Part shown: piece after piece, positions 33,791 through 41,871 of the stretch
How the letters are laid out: each line of letters begins with the position of its first letter
How positions within the stretch are numbered: position 1 is the first letter of the stretch
DNA from: VRUE01 sp963837695
GTDB taxonomy: Bacteria > Actinomycetota > Thermoleophilia > Solirubrobacterales > 70-9
DNA length: 64,000 bases
Direction: 5' to 3'
Assembly (NCBI GenBank): GCA_963837695.1
Contig: CAWINZ010000005.1
Location: 1,550,001-1,614,000, forward strand
Notes under the pieces: generated by a model
What the model saw: only the letters and a program-made list of their open reading frames with translations
The model's database searches: none
Told to the model about the DNA's origin: nothing
Program-made: the position numbers and the translations under genes

Positions 33791-35656
33791 TCACGGACCC
33801 TCGACAAACGAGCTGTGCCAGTAGGCGAACTCGAGTAAGCAGTAAAGCAGTCGCTTGTGGTCGGAGCGTCCGCGGCGATGTTCGGCGGCCAGCTCGGCCA
33901 CGGTGCCGGGGTCGATTACCTCGGCCAGGGAGGAGTCGCGCATGTAGAGGCGCTCGACCTCCCGGCCGAGCGAGCTGCGCAGCCAGGTGTCGTATGGAGT
34001 GGCGAAGGGGTGCTTGCGGCGGTCCAGCGCCGCCTGTGGGGCGAGCTCCGCCATCGCCTTACGATAGAGCCACTTCCGGCGCGGGCCGCGCATCCGCACG
34101 CGGGCGGGGATGCGCTCGACGAAGCGCATGAACTCGACGTCGAGAAACGGCACCCGCTGCTCGAGGCTGGCCGCCATCGAGGTCTTGTCGCCGTAGAGCA
34201 GCAGGCAGTCGGGCAGAAACATGCGCGTATCGAGGTAGAGGGCCTGCTCGAGCGAGTCGGTCCGCGGGGCGAGGTCGCCCAGCAGGGCACCGGCCAGTTC
34301 GCGCCGCTCCTCCTCCGCCTCCGCCGCCGGCCCCCCGGTCAAGCGGGCGCGCAGCTTCGCGTCGGAGATCTCGAAGACCTGAAGCAGCCGGTCGATTCCG
34401 GGCGGGGCGCCGAGCAGGCGCGCGGCCCGCTTGAGCCGCTCGTTGCGCGGGAACGCGTCGGCCAGGCCGACCGCCGGTCGCGCCATCGCGCTCGGCAGCA
34501 TGCGGGTGAGGGGGAGGACCGCGGCCGCCTGGTGGCGCTGGTAGCCGCCGAAGGGCTCGTCCGCGCCCTGCCCTGAGAGCACCACCTTCACGTGTTCGGC
34601 GGCGAAGCGGCTGAGCTGCAGGGCGGCGGGCGCCGAGGCCGACCCGATCGGCTCCTCGAGCCTGCGCACGCAGGCGGCCACCTCGTCGGGGAAGTCGAGC
34701 TCTTGCATCGCGGTGTCGTGATGGCGGGTGCCGATCGACCGCGCCGTTTCGGCGGCCGCGTCCCGCTCGTCGTGGTCCTCGTCCCCTCCGGGGAAGCCGA
34801 TCGTGAAGGTCCGCGGCGCGTCGTCGACGGTTCTCCTCATCGCGGCTGCGATGGCGGCGGAGTCGAGCCCGCCGCTGAGGAAGGCTCCGTAGGGGACGTC
34901 GGACATCATCTGTCGCCCGACCGCCTCGGTGAAGCGCTCGGCGAGCTCGTCCGCGAGCCTCTCCGGCTTGGTGTCCCGGAGGGGATCTCCAGGGGGCTCG
35001 CGATATGAGCGCACCCGCGTTCCCGATGCATCGGAGAGCATGAGCGAGGCGGCGGGGAGCTTCGAAACACCCTCGAACATCGTCCGCGGCGCGGGGGTGA
35101 AGCGCCAGCAGAAGTAATGCTCCAGGGCGATCCGGTCGATCGCCGGCGAGACCAGGCCGGCGGCTCTGAGGGCGCCGATCTCGGAGGCGACCGCGACCCG
35201 GTCGCCCTCGCCGACCCAGTAGAGCGGCTTGACGCCGAACGGGTCGCGGGCGGCGAACAGGGTTTCGCGGCGCGCGTCCCAGAGCGCGAAGGCGAACATC
35301 CCGTTGAGCCGGCCGACGCACTCCGGGCCCCACTGCTCGTAGGCGTGGACGACAACCTCGGAGTCCGAGTGGGTGGCGAAGCGATGGCCTGCCGCCTCGA
35401 GCTCGCGGCGCAGGTCGAGGTGGTTGTAGATCTCGCCGTTGACGACGACGCTGCAGGCGCCGTCCTCGGAGCGCAGCGGCTGCGCTCCCCCGGCGAGGTC
35501 GATGATCGCCAGCCGGGTGTGGATCAGCGTGGCGGGCCCGATCCGCTCGACCGCCTCGCCGTCGGGGCCACGGTGCTCCAGCGATTTGACGATCGCGGCG
35601 GCGACCCCGTCGGACGGGGGCTGCCGACGGTCAACGATCGCTGCGATGCCGCACAT
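33791..35656 (-). CDS. asnB: Asparagine synthetase (glutamine-hydrolysing) or amidotransferase paralogue
   Basis: A 621-residue class II amidotransferase. Cys2 (MCGIAAIVDR) is the glutaminase nucleophile. RLAIIDLAGGAQPLRSEDG and VVNGEIYNHLDLR shape the glutamine site. The synthetase half has the PP-loop FLSGGLDSAAIAAAM. Standard AsnB makes asparagine, but paralogues inside polysaccharide loci can amidate uronic acids (WbpS-like) or other carboxylates. Its position between the chain-length regulator and glycosyltransferases, and a uronic-acid-forming dehydrogenase in the same window, make that alternative attractive. The start ATG is fixed by Cys2. It is divergent from the glycosyltransferase at 35680 with 23 bases between. 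Confidence 0.9.
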   Translation of the reverse strand: MCGIAAIVDRRQPPSDGVAAAIVKSLEHRGPDGEAVERIGPATLIHTRLAIIDLAGGAQPLRSEDGACSVVVNGEIYNHLDLRRELEAAGHRFATHSDSEVVVHAYEQWGPECVGRLNGMFAFALWDARRETLFAARDPFGVKPLYWVGEGDRVAVASEIGALRAAGLVSPAIDRIALEHYFCWRFTPAPRTMFEGVSKLPAASLMLSDASGTRVRSYREPPGDPLRDTKPERLADELAERFTEAVGRQMMSDVPYGAFLSGGLDSAAIAAAMRRTVDDAPRTFTIGFPGGDEDHDERDAAAETARSIGTRHHDTAMQELDFPDEVAACVRRLEEPIGSASAPAALQLSRFAAEHVKVVLSGQGADEPFGGYQRHQAAAVLPLTRMLPSAMARPAVGLADAFPRNERLKRAARLLGAPPGIDRLLQVFEISDAKLRARLTGGPAAEAEEERRELAGALLGDLAPRTDSLEQALYLDTRMFLPDCLLLYGDKTSMAASLEQRVPFLDVEFMRFVERIPARVRMRGPRRKWLYRKAMAELAPQAALDRRKHPFATPYDTWLRSSLGREVERLYMRDSSLAEVIDPGTVAELAAEHRRGRSDHKRLLYCLLEFAYWHSSFVEGP

Positions 35657-35679
35657 TCTGGCCTAATCTAGTCGACACT

Positions 35680-36753
35680 TTGGCCGGAAGAGCACCATGG
35701 TCGCGCAGGATCCCCGTCGCCCAGCTCGGTCCCGACCCGACCGGCCCGGGAGGGATGCCGGCGGTGATCGCCGAGCTTCTGCGTTCGCCCCTGGCCGAGC
35801 GATACGCGTTCGAGGCGATCCCCACCTACCGCGACTCGCGCCCGCTGGCGCGCCTGCTGCTCTTCTGCGCCTCGCTGCTCGCCCTGGTGCGCTGGTGCGC
35901 CCGGCCGGGCCCGCGGATCGCGCACGTGCACATGGCCGCGCGCGGCAGCATGTACCGCAAGGCGGCGGCGGTCGCCGTCGCCCGCGCCATGCGCCGCCCG
36001 GTGATCCTCCAGTTGCACGCCGGGCCGGGCGACCTCACCGAGTTCCTCGGTCGCCTCGGGCGCGCGAGACTGGCCCTCCTGCGCGTCACCCTCGCCTCGG
36101 CCACCGAGGTCCTCAGCGTCTCGGCCGCCAGCGCCGAGGTGCTGCGCGGCGTCCTCGGCGCGGCCGAGATCGAGGTCGTGCCGAACCCGCCTCCCGCCGT
36201 CTCTCCCGCCGCCCGCTCGGCGAACGGCGCCGGCGAGGGCGTCACGGTGCTCTACCTCGGCGGTTTCGAGGACCCGGCCAAGGGCGGGGCGGTCCTGGTC
36301 GAGTCGCTGCCGGCCCTGCTCGGCGAGAGCGAGGACGTGCGGGTCCTCCTCGCCGGGCCGGGAAGCCCGCCGCCGGCCCTGCCCGAGCGCTCGCGCTGGA
36401 GCGGTTGGCTGGATGCGAGCAGCCGCGACGCGGCGCTCGACGCCGCCGACATCTTCGTCATGCCCTCGCTCTCGGAGGGCATGCCGATGGCGCTGCTGGA
36501 GGCGATGGCGCATCGACTGCCGATCGTCGCCAGTCGCGTCGGCGGGGTGCCGGAGCTGCTCACCGACGGGCTCGACGCCGTGCTAGTCGATCCTGGCGAC
36601 GCCGCTCAGCTCGCTGTCGTCCTCGCTGCGCTCGCCGCCGATCCGGCGCGGCGACGCTCACTGGCCGACGCCACCGCCGAGCGGGTGCGGCGGCTGGCCG
36701 ACGAGGACGTCTACGGTAAGCTCGACCGCGTCTATCTGCGAGCGTTGCGATGA
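35680..36753 (+). CDS. Glycosyltransferase family 4
   Basis: A 357-residue GT-B enzyme beginning with a TTG. The usual N-terminal strand and glycine loop read VAQLGPDPTGPGGMPAVIAE. The C-terminal domain carries VTVLYLGGFEDPAKGGAVLV and IFVMPSLSEGMPMALLEAMA, which holds the E-x7-E donor motif, with GGVPELLTDGLDAVLVDPGD after it. No in-frame ATG or GTG precedes the conserved strand, so TTG at 35680 is the best start; an ATG at 35697 is out of frame. The next gene starts at an overlapping ATGA, opening a plus-strand operon of four (glycosyltransferase, deacetylase, glycosyltransferase, deacetylase). Confidence 0.9.
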   Translation: MAGRAPWSRRIPVAQLGPDPTGPGGMPAVIAELLRSPLAERYAFEAIPTYRDSRPLARLLLFCASLLALVRWCARPGPRIAHVHMAARGSMYRKAAAVAVARAMRRPVILQLHAGPGDLTEFLGRLGRARLALLRVTLASATEVLSVSAASAEVLRGVLGAAEIEVVPNPPPAVSPAARSANGAGEGVTVLYLGGFEDPAKGGAVLVESLPALLGESEDVRVLLAGPGSPPPALPERSRWSGWLDASSRDAALDAADIFVMPSLSEGMPMALLEAMAHRLPIVASRVGGVPELLTDGLDAVLVDPGDAAQLAVVLAALAADPARRRSLADATAERVRRLADEDVYGKLDRVYLRALR

Positions 36754-37574
36754 ACGCGGCGCTGGGCAACCGCCGCCGTGAGGCGGTCTTCCTCTGCTAT
36801 CACTCGATCGCCGCGCGCGGGGCGCCCTACCTCGCCCTGCCAGCCGACCTCTTCGAGCGCCAGCTCGCCCTTTTGCGCCGCCGTGGCTACCGCTCCGGTC
36901 GGGTCGAGGACCTCGTTCGCCTCAACGCGGGCGAGCGCCTGCCCGGGCCAACCGTGTTCCTCACCTTCGACGACGGCTTTCGCGACAACTTCGAGACCGC
37001 CTGGCCGCTCTTGCGCTCCTACGGCTTCAGCGCCCTGATCTTCATCCTCCCCGGCCACCTCGCTTCGGGGTCCGGGTTCGAGTGGCCGGAGGTGGCCGAG
37101 GACCGTTCCCGCTATCCGGATCTGATGCGTTCGATGACCTGGCGCGAAATCGATGAGATGCTGGGTCAGGGGGCCGAGGTCGGCAGCCACACGATCACCC
37201 ACCCGCATTTGTGCGACCTCGACGACGAGACGCTGGCGGGTGAGCTTGCCGAGTCGCGCGTCGCGATCGAGCAGCGCATCGGCACCTGCGAGACGCTCGC
37301 CTATCCGTTCGGCGAGTGGGACGAGCGGGTCGCTCGGGCGGCGCGAGCGGCCGGCTACAGTTTCGCCTTCAGCCTCCCGCAGGGCCCGCAGGCCCGCTGC
37401 GGCGCGCTCTGCATCCCGCGGCTCAACGTCGATCGGCGCGACCGGCCGGCGCGGCTCCGGTTCAAGCTCAGCCCGACGGGCAGGCGGTTCCTCTTCTCGC
37501 CGACGGCCGAGCGGGTGCGCGGCCTGCGGCCCGGCTCGGCCCGTGAGGCATCATCGCGGGGCGCCGCCGGATGA
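36750..37574 (+). CDS. Polysaccharide deacetylase (NodB/CE4), copy 1
   Basis: A 274-residue protein with the CE4 NodB-homology domain. FLTFDDGFRDNFETAWPLLR carries the Asp-Asp of motif 1, GSHTITHPHLCDLDDETLAG the His-x3-5-His metal site of motif 2, and LAYPFGEWDERVARAARAAG the motif 3 region. It would remove N- or O-acetyl groups from a polysaccharide or a lipid-linked intermediate, metal-dependently. I see no signal peptide, so a cytosolic or membrane-face role on a precursor is possible. Overlaps of four bases at both ends show translational coupling with the flanking glycosyltransferase genes. Confidence 0.92.
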   Translation: MNAALGNRRREAVFLCYHSIAARGAPYLALPADLFERQLALLRRRGYRSGRVEDLVRLNAGERLPGPTVFLTFDDGFRDNFETAWPLLRSYGFSALIFILPGHLASGSGFEWPEVAEDRSRYPDLMRSMTWREIDEMLGQGAEVGSHTITHPHLCDLDDETLAGELAESRVAIEQRIGTCETLAYPFGEWDERVARAARAAGYSFAFSLPQGPQARCGALCIPRLNVDRRDRPARLRFKLSPTGRRFLFSPTAERVRGLRPGSAREASSRGAAG

Positions 37575-38662
37575 GGATCGCGCTCGTCTTTGAGGGCTTG
37601 AAGCCGGCCGAGGAGGCCTTCTCGGGGATCCCCTGGGGGCTCGGCGGGGGCTTGGGCGAGCTCGGCCACGAGCCGGTCTTCGTGCGGGCCTCGGCACCCC
37701 GCGCGCTCGAGCGCGCGCACCGGGCGGCGAGCGCCCGGATCGGCGCGATCGCCCAGCTGGACCCCGAGTACGCCCGCTTGCGCAGCGCCGTCGCCGGCCG
37801 CCGTTTTCGCGCCGCCGGGCGCTTCGACGCCGTGATCCAGCTCGCGACCGGGTTCGAGCTGCCCGCCCACCCGCGGCTCGCCACTTATGAGGACATGACC
37901 GTGATGCAGGCGGTGCGCACCGATCCCGCTTACGCGGCGATGCCGCGCCGGCCGCGCGAGTCGTGGATCGCAAGGCAGAGGAGCTGCTACGCGGCGGCCC
38001 GCGCCTGCCTGACGCTCAGCTCCTGGACCGCCGCGTCGATCGTCGCGGACTACGGCGTGCCGGCCGAGCGCGTGTTCGCGATCGGCGCCGGGCGCAACCT
38101 CGACCCGCAGCCGGCCGAGCGCGAGTGGTGGCCGCCGCATTACCTGTTCGTCGGCTTGGACTGGCGGCGCAAGGACGGGGCCGCGGTGCTGCGCGCCTTC
38201 AGCCGCCTGCGGGAGAGCATTCCCGAGGCCCGCCTGACGGTGGTCGGGGAGCACCCGTCGATCGACCTCCCCGGTGTTGCCGCGCAGCCACGCCTATCGG
38301 CCCGCATCCCGGCCGAGCGGCGCGTCCTCGAGCGCCTCTTCGAAACGGCGACCTGCTTCGTCATGCCCTCGCTCGTGGAGCCCTTCGGCATGGTCTACCG
38401 CGAGGCCGCCGCCGCCGGCATCCCCAGTATCGGCACGACCGTCGGCGGCGCGCTTGACGCGGTCGGCGAGGACGGCGTCTGCGTCGATCCCGGCGACGGC
38501 GAGGCGCTGCTCGAGGCGATGCTGCGCTTCTCCGCGCCGGACGTCGCCCGCGGGCTCGGCGGTCGGGCCGCCGCGCGGCGCGAGCGGACCACCTGGCGGG
38601 CAGTGGCCGCCCAGGCGCTCACGGCGCTCGGGCTCGCCGAGCCGGAGGTGGCGAGGGCATGA
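37571..38662 (+). CDS. Glycosyltransferase family 4
   Basis: A 363-residue GT-B enzyme. The N-terminal loop reads ALVFEGLKPAEEAFSGIPWG, and the C-terminal half has YLFVGLDWRRKDGAAVLRAF, ARLTVVGEHPSI and CFVMPSLVEPFGMVYREAAA with the E-x7-E pattern, then VCVDPGDGEALLEAMLRF. The donor is unknown. It is flanked on both sides by polysaccharide deacetylases with four-base overlaps, an alternation that suggests each transferase/deacetylase set acts on successive sugars. Confidence 0.9.
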   Translation: MRIALVFEGLKPAEEAFSGIPWGLGGGLGELGHEPVFVRASAPRALERAHRAASARIGAIAQLDPEYARLRSAVAGRRFRAAGRFDAVIQLATGFELPAHPRLATYEDMTVMQAVRTDPAYAAMPRRPRESWIARQRSCYAAARACLTLSSWTAASIVADYGVPAERVFAIGAGRNLDPQPAEREWWPPHYLFVGLDWRRKDGAAVLRAFSRLRESIPEARLTVVGEHPSIDLPGVAAQPRLSARIPAERRVLERLFETATCFVMPSLVEPFGMVYREAAAAGIPSIGTTVGGALDAVGEDGVCVDPGDGEALLEAMLRFSAPDVARGLGGRAAARRERTTWRAVAAQALTALGLAEPEVARA

Positions 38663-39441
38663 GGTCGGACCTCGTCGTCCTCTGCTACCACGGGGTCAGC
38701 GAGACCTGGCCCGATGAGACGGCGGTGACGCCGGGCGACTTCGCCGCCCAGGTCGAGACCTTCCTCGACCGCGGCTACCGCGGCGAGACCTTCACCGACG
38801 CCCTGACCGCGCCGTCCACGGCGCGGACCTTCGTGGTCACCTTCGACGACGCCGCCGCTTCGGTGTATGAGCATGCAGCGCCGCTGCTCAAGCGTTACGG
38901 GGTGCCCGCCACCGTGTTCGTCCCGACGGCCTATCCGGACTGCGGCGAGCCGATGGCCTGGGCCGGCCTCGATCGCTGGCTGGGCGAGGGCTATGACCGC
39001 GAGCTCGAGTGCATGGGGTGGGAGCAGCTCCGCGAGCTGGCGACATCGGGGTGGGAGATCGGCTCGCACACCTGTAGCCATCCCCACCTGACCGAGCTCG
39101 GCGAGGAGGACCTGAGGCGGGAGCTGAGCGAGTCCAAAAAGGAGTGCGAGGAGCGTCTGGGCTCACCCTGTCGGTCGATCGCCTACCCCTACAGCGACGT
39201 CGACGGGCGGGTCGCCGAGGCGGCTCGGGCGGTGGGCTACGTCGTCGGCGCCACGGTGCCGACGGCCTCGGCGACACCGCTGCCACTCCTCTGGCCGCGG
39301 GTCGGGGCCTACCGGGGGGAGAGCGCCCGCAAGGTGTGGCTGCGGGCGCGGCGCCGCTCGCTGGGCCTGCTCCCCGGCGTCGACCGGGCGCTCTCGGCGA
39401 CGATCTCCGCCGTGCGCTCGGTGACGCCGAGGCGCTCGTGA
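38659..39441 (+). CDS. Polysaccharide deacetylase (NodB/CE4), copy 2
   Basis: A 260-residue NodB-domain protein. FVVTFDDAAASVYEHAAPLL holds the motif 1 Asp pair, EIGSHTCSHPHLTELGEEDL the metal-binding His pair, and CRSIAYPYSDVDGRVAEAAR motif 3. It is homologous to the protein at 36750 but clearly diverged, so the two are likely to have different substrates. No signal peptide is visible. It is the last gene of the four-gene plus-strand operon and is convergent with the lyase-like gene, one base apart. Confidence 0.91.
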   Translation: MRSDLVVLCYHGVSETWPDETAVTPGDFAAQVETFLDRGYRGETFTDALTAPSTARTFVVTFDDAAASVYEHAAPLLKRYGVPATVFVPTAYPDCGEPMAWAGLDRWLGEGYDRELECMGWEQLRELATSGWEIGSHTCSHPHLTELGEEDLRRELSESKKECEERLGSPCRSIAYPYSDVDGRVAEAARAVGYVVGATVPTASATPLPLLWPRVGAYRGESARKVWLRARRRSLGLLPGVDRALSATISAVRSVTPRRS

Positions 39442-39442
39442 G

Positions 39443-40618
39443 CTACTGAGCTTCGTTGGCGGCGGCGAAGCTCGTCTCGGCGACGAAGCCGTCCTGGTAT
39501 AGAACGCCGGTGGGGAGCTCGTCGCTTCTGTAGAGCCCCTCCTTGACGTAGTTGCCGACCGCGTGGCCCGGCGTACCGGCCATCGTCCTGACGTTGGTCT
39601 TCGGCACCACGAGCTGGCCGTCGTAATACAGTTCGATGAAGCCGGTGCTGGGGTCGGGCGACCACTTGACGTGGTAGACGAACTTGTGCCAGACGCCCTT
39701 GGTCAGGGTGGTGGACCACTTGGTTCCTTCGCGGCGGAGCTGGATCTGGTCACCCCAGACCATGAACGAGGTGTAGTCGGTGCTCTCGTCTTTCGCCCTC
39801 CACTGGGTGAAGGTGACGAACGAGTTCGGGTATTCGGTGGGGAAGGATTCCGGGAAGTAGGTGTACCAGCGGTAGTAGCGTTCTTCCCCCTCCTTCTCAT
39901 GCAGGTCCGAGGCGACCTCGGCGCGGGGCGGCGTGTCGCCGATGTTGTCGCCGGGCCGGACTTCGAAGCGCGCGGCGTAGTTGCCCTGATGCGCCATTTC
40001 GTGACTGACCGTGATGCGATCGGGGGCGACCTCCTGGATCGCTTCCCACTGCGAGAGGTTGCCGGTCTCGTAGTCGCCGTGCCAGTCGGTGTAGGAGGTG
40101 GGGGTTGCTTCCGGTTCGGGCGCCGGGGGCGGCGGGGCTTCGGTCGGGGGAGGGCTGCTCACCCTGCGACGCGGCGAGACGTCGACCCCGCTGCCGCTGT
40201 GCCGGGACGAGCTGGTTACGGTGGTGTGCCCCCTGGTCTTCTGGGTGTGACGGGCGGCGATGAGCACCGTGCGGCTGGCGCGCCGCGAGCGGTTCGCGAA
40301 GCGCGCTGAGGCGACTACCGTGTGGCGGCCGGAGGCCAGGGCGATGCGGGGGCTGCGACCGAACGTCCAGGGGTAGCTGCGATCGCGCCCGCGGAGACGG
40401 CCGTCGACGAAGAGGGCGACCTTCTTGGCCTTGCGGGCGCCGTCGACCTGGACGGTTAGATCGGAACCGGAGGAGGAGCTGAGCATGTGGAGGTGAAGCG
40501 AAGAGGCCTGGGAGGCGGAGGGGAGCACGAAGAAGATGGAAGCGAGCGCCGCTAGCATCGCAACGATGCGACGGCGAGTGGTGGGAGCGGTGAGGTGTGA
40601 GGAGCGAGGGGAGGTCAT
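39443..40618 (-). CDS. Secreted polysaccharide lyase-like protein (heparin-lyase fold)
   Basis: A 391-residue exported protein. A signal peptide (RRIVAMLAALASIFFVLPSA) is followed by an Ig-like domain (about 40-135; VQVDGARKAKKVALFVDGRL), a Ser/Pro-rich linker, and a C-terminal jelly-roll of about 220 residues similar to heparin-lyase I/PL20-type proteins: YETGNLSQWEAIQEVA, RFEVRPGDNIGDTPPRAEVA, YYRWYTYFPESFPTEYPNSF, WHKFVYHVKWSPDPSTGFIE and LYRSDELPTGVLYQDGFVAE. Such proteins cleave uronic-acid polymers outside the cell. It is consistent with a uronic-acid-containing polymer being made here, but specificity is not readable. Confidence 0.83.
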   Translation of the reverse strand: MTSPRSSHLTAPTTRRRIVAMLAALASIFFVLPSASQASSLHLHMLSSSSGSDLTVQVDGARKAKKVALFVDGRLRGRDRSYPWTFGRSPRIALASGRHTVVASARFANRSRRASRTVLIAARHTQKTRGHTTVTSSSRHSGSGVDVSPRRRVSSPPPTEAPPPPAPEPEATPTSYTDWHGDYETGNLSQWEAIQEVAPDRITVSHEMAHQGNYAARFEVRPGDNIGDTPPRAEVASDLHEKEGEERYYRWYTYFPESFPTEYPNSFVTFTQWRAKDESTDYTSFMVWGDQIQLRREGTKWSTTLTKGVWHKFVYHVKWSPDPSTGFIELYYDGQLVVPKTNVRTMAGTPGHAVGNYVKEGLYRSDELPTGVLYQDGFVAETSFAAANEAQ

Positions 40619-40775
40619 TGGCTTGCCTTTTTCGGGGCTTTTGTCCCTCGCTGAATCGGTGCCTCGCCATCGCGACGCGAGGCCGGCCGAAGCAGACTCA
40701 TACGAATGTCCAACCCCAGGCGCACGCGATCTTGCGCCGCATGCTCTAGGGGAGGGGGCGGGACGACGTGGACGC

Positions 40776-41216
40776 GTGCTGCTCGTCTGCTCCCCTGGGG
40801 GGCACCTTCAACAGATGCTTGCCCTGCGCCCCGCCTGGGAGAATCTGGACAGGTCCTGGGTGACCCTCGAGGGTCCGGATGCGGCCCACCTCTTGGCGGC
40901 GGAGCGCGTTCTGTATGCGCACGGCCCGACGAATCGCAGCCTGCTCAACCTGGTTCGAAACCTCCGCCTCGCCTGGCGGGCCGTGGGCGCCGGCAAACCC
41001 GACGTCATCCTCTCCACCGGCGCCGGTGTGGCCGTGCCCTTCTTCGTCGTCGCCAAGTTGCGCCGCCGCCGGGCCGTATACGTCGAGAGCCTCACCCGGA
41101 CGTCCTCGCTCTCGCTGTCGGGTCGTATGGTGTACGCGCTCGCCGACGCGTTCTTCGTCCAGTGGCCGGGCACGACGAAGCTGCGCAGGGCTCGCTATGT
41201 CGGGAACATCCTTTGA
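40776..41216 (+). CDS. ALG14/PssD-like glycosyltransferase subunit
   Basis: A 146-residue protein similar to the membrane-binding subunit ALG14 of the two-part UDP-GlcNAc transferase and to bacterial PssD/EpsE. It starts MLLVCSPGGHLQQMLALRPA-like after a GTG, with the GGHL loop, and has DVILSTGAGVAVPFFVVAKL and YVESLTRTSSLSLSGRMVYA, both typical. The GTG at 40776 lies just before the first strand and a GGAGGGGGCG stretch precedes it at some distance. The next gene (ALG13-like) starts in its stop codon (TTGA), so the heterodimer would be made in equal amounts. Confidence 0.87.
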   Translation: MLLVCSPGGHLQQMLALRPAWENLDRSWVTLEGPDAAHLLAAERVLYAHGPTNRSLLNLVRNLRLAWRAVGAGKPDVILSTGAGVAVPFFVVAKLRRRRAVYVESLTRTSSLSLSGRMVYALADAFFVQWPGTTKLRRARYVGNIL

Positions 41217-41686
41217 TCTTTGTCACGGTGGGGACCCACCAGCAGCCGTTCGAGCGCATGCTCGGGGAAGTCGGTGAGCTCCCCAATCCGGCCGAGCTCG
41301 TGGTTCAGTACGGGTATGGCAGCCCCCCCGCCGGCGTCGGGCGGGCCGTGGACTTCATGTCATTCGGCGAGATGGAGAGGTGCTTCGAGGCGGCCGACGC
41401 CGTGGTCACGCACGCGGGTGTGGGAAGCATCCTCTGCGCGCGCCGGGCCGGGCATGTGCCTGTCGTGGTGCCCCGGCTGCACTCGCTGGGCGAGCACGTC
41501 GACGACCACCAGATGGAACTGACGCGGGCGTTGGCCGTGCTCGGCGCGGTCGAGCCCGTTTGGCAGGGGCGCGCGCTCGCGGATGCGCTGGCCCGGGCGT
41601 CCGGCAGGAGGGGGGACCGGATCGAGTCCCCGGTCGCCGGGCCGCTCGCGCTCGCGGTGCGGGAGGCACTGCTCGGCGGCGCTTAG
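41213..41686 (+). CDS. ALG13/PssE-like glycosyltransferase subunit
   Basis: A 157-residue protein similar to the catalytic/donor-binding subunit ALG13. It begins with IFVTVGTHQQPFERMLGEV from a TTG overlapping the previous stop. Donor-binding landmarks are CFEAADAVVTHAGVGSILCA and GHVPVVVPRLHSLGEHVDDH, then QMELTRALAVLG. Together with the preceding gene it would transfer a sugar from a UDP donor to the lipid-linked primer made by the glycosylphosphotransferase at 41872. Its last codon lies exactly at the left end of a MITE: TT of the target duplication and the first G of the element complete the TAG. The uninterrupted sequence would have the same stop. Confidence 0.88.
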   Translation: MIFVTVGTHQQPFERMLGEVGELPNPAELVVQYGYGSPPAGVGRAVDFMSFGEMERCFEAADAVVTHAGVGSILCARRAGHVPVVVPRLHSLGEHVDDHQMELTRALAVLGAVEPVWQGRALADALARASGRRGDRIESPVAGPLALAVREALLGGA

Positions 41687-41852
41687 GACCTATCCCGATA
41701 GGGGAATCGCACCCCTGGATACGGCCCAGGACACTTCGCGGATTCGGCCCCGTCGCGAATCCCACATGGCGCTGCCATGCGGAATCCGCGCCGTGACCGC
41801 CAGGCTCGGTCCTGAACCGTCCCAGAGGCACGCCCCCTAACGGGATAGGTCC
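41686..41852. mobile_element. 167-bp MITE with IS5-like ends
   Basis: The left end GGACCTATCCCGATAGGGG (41686 on) and the right end, read on the other strand, GGACCTATCCCGTTAGGGG (from 41852) match except for one base. TTA stands on both sides (41683-41685 and 41853-41855) as a 3-bp target duplication. The ends and T-N-A duplication resemble the IS1031 subgroup of the IS5 family. The 125-base interior has no long open frame, so this is a non-autonomous element moved by a transposase elsewhere. It sits between the ALG13-like gene and the end of the glycosylphosphotransferase gene. Confidence 0.82.
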
Positions 41853-41871
41853 TTAGTCCGGGCTAGGCGAT

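Noticed and set aside
35697..36719. ATG at 35697 as the start of the glycosyltransferase
   Set aside because: It is in the wrong frame; the frame with GT4 motifs has no ATG or GTG before its first strand, so TTG at 35680 was used.
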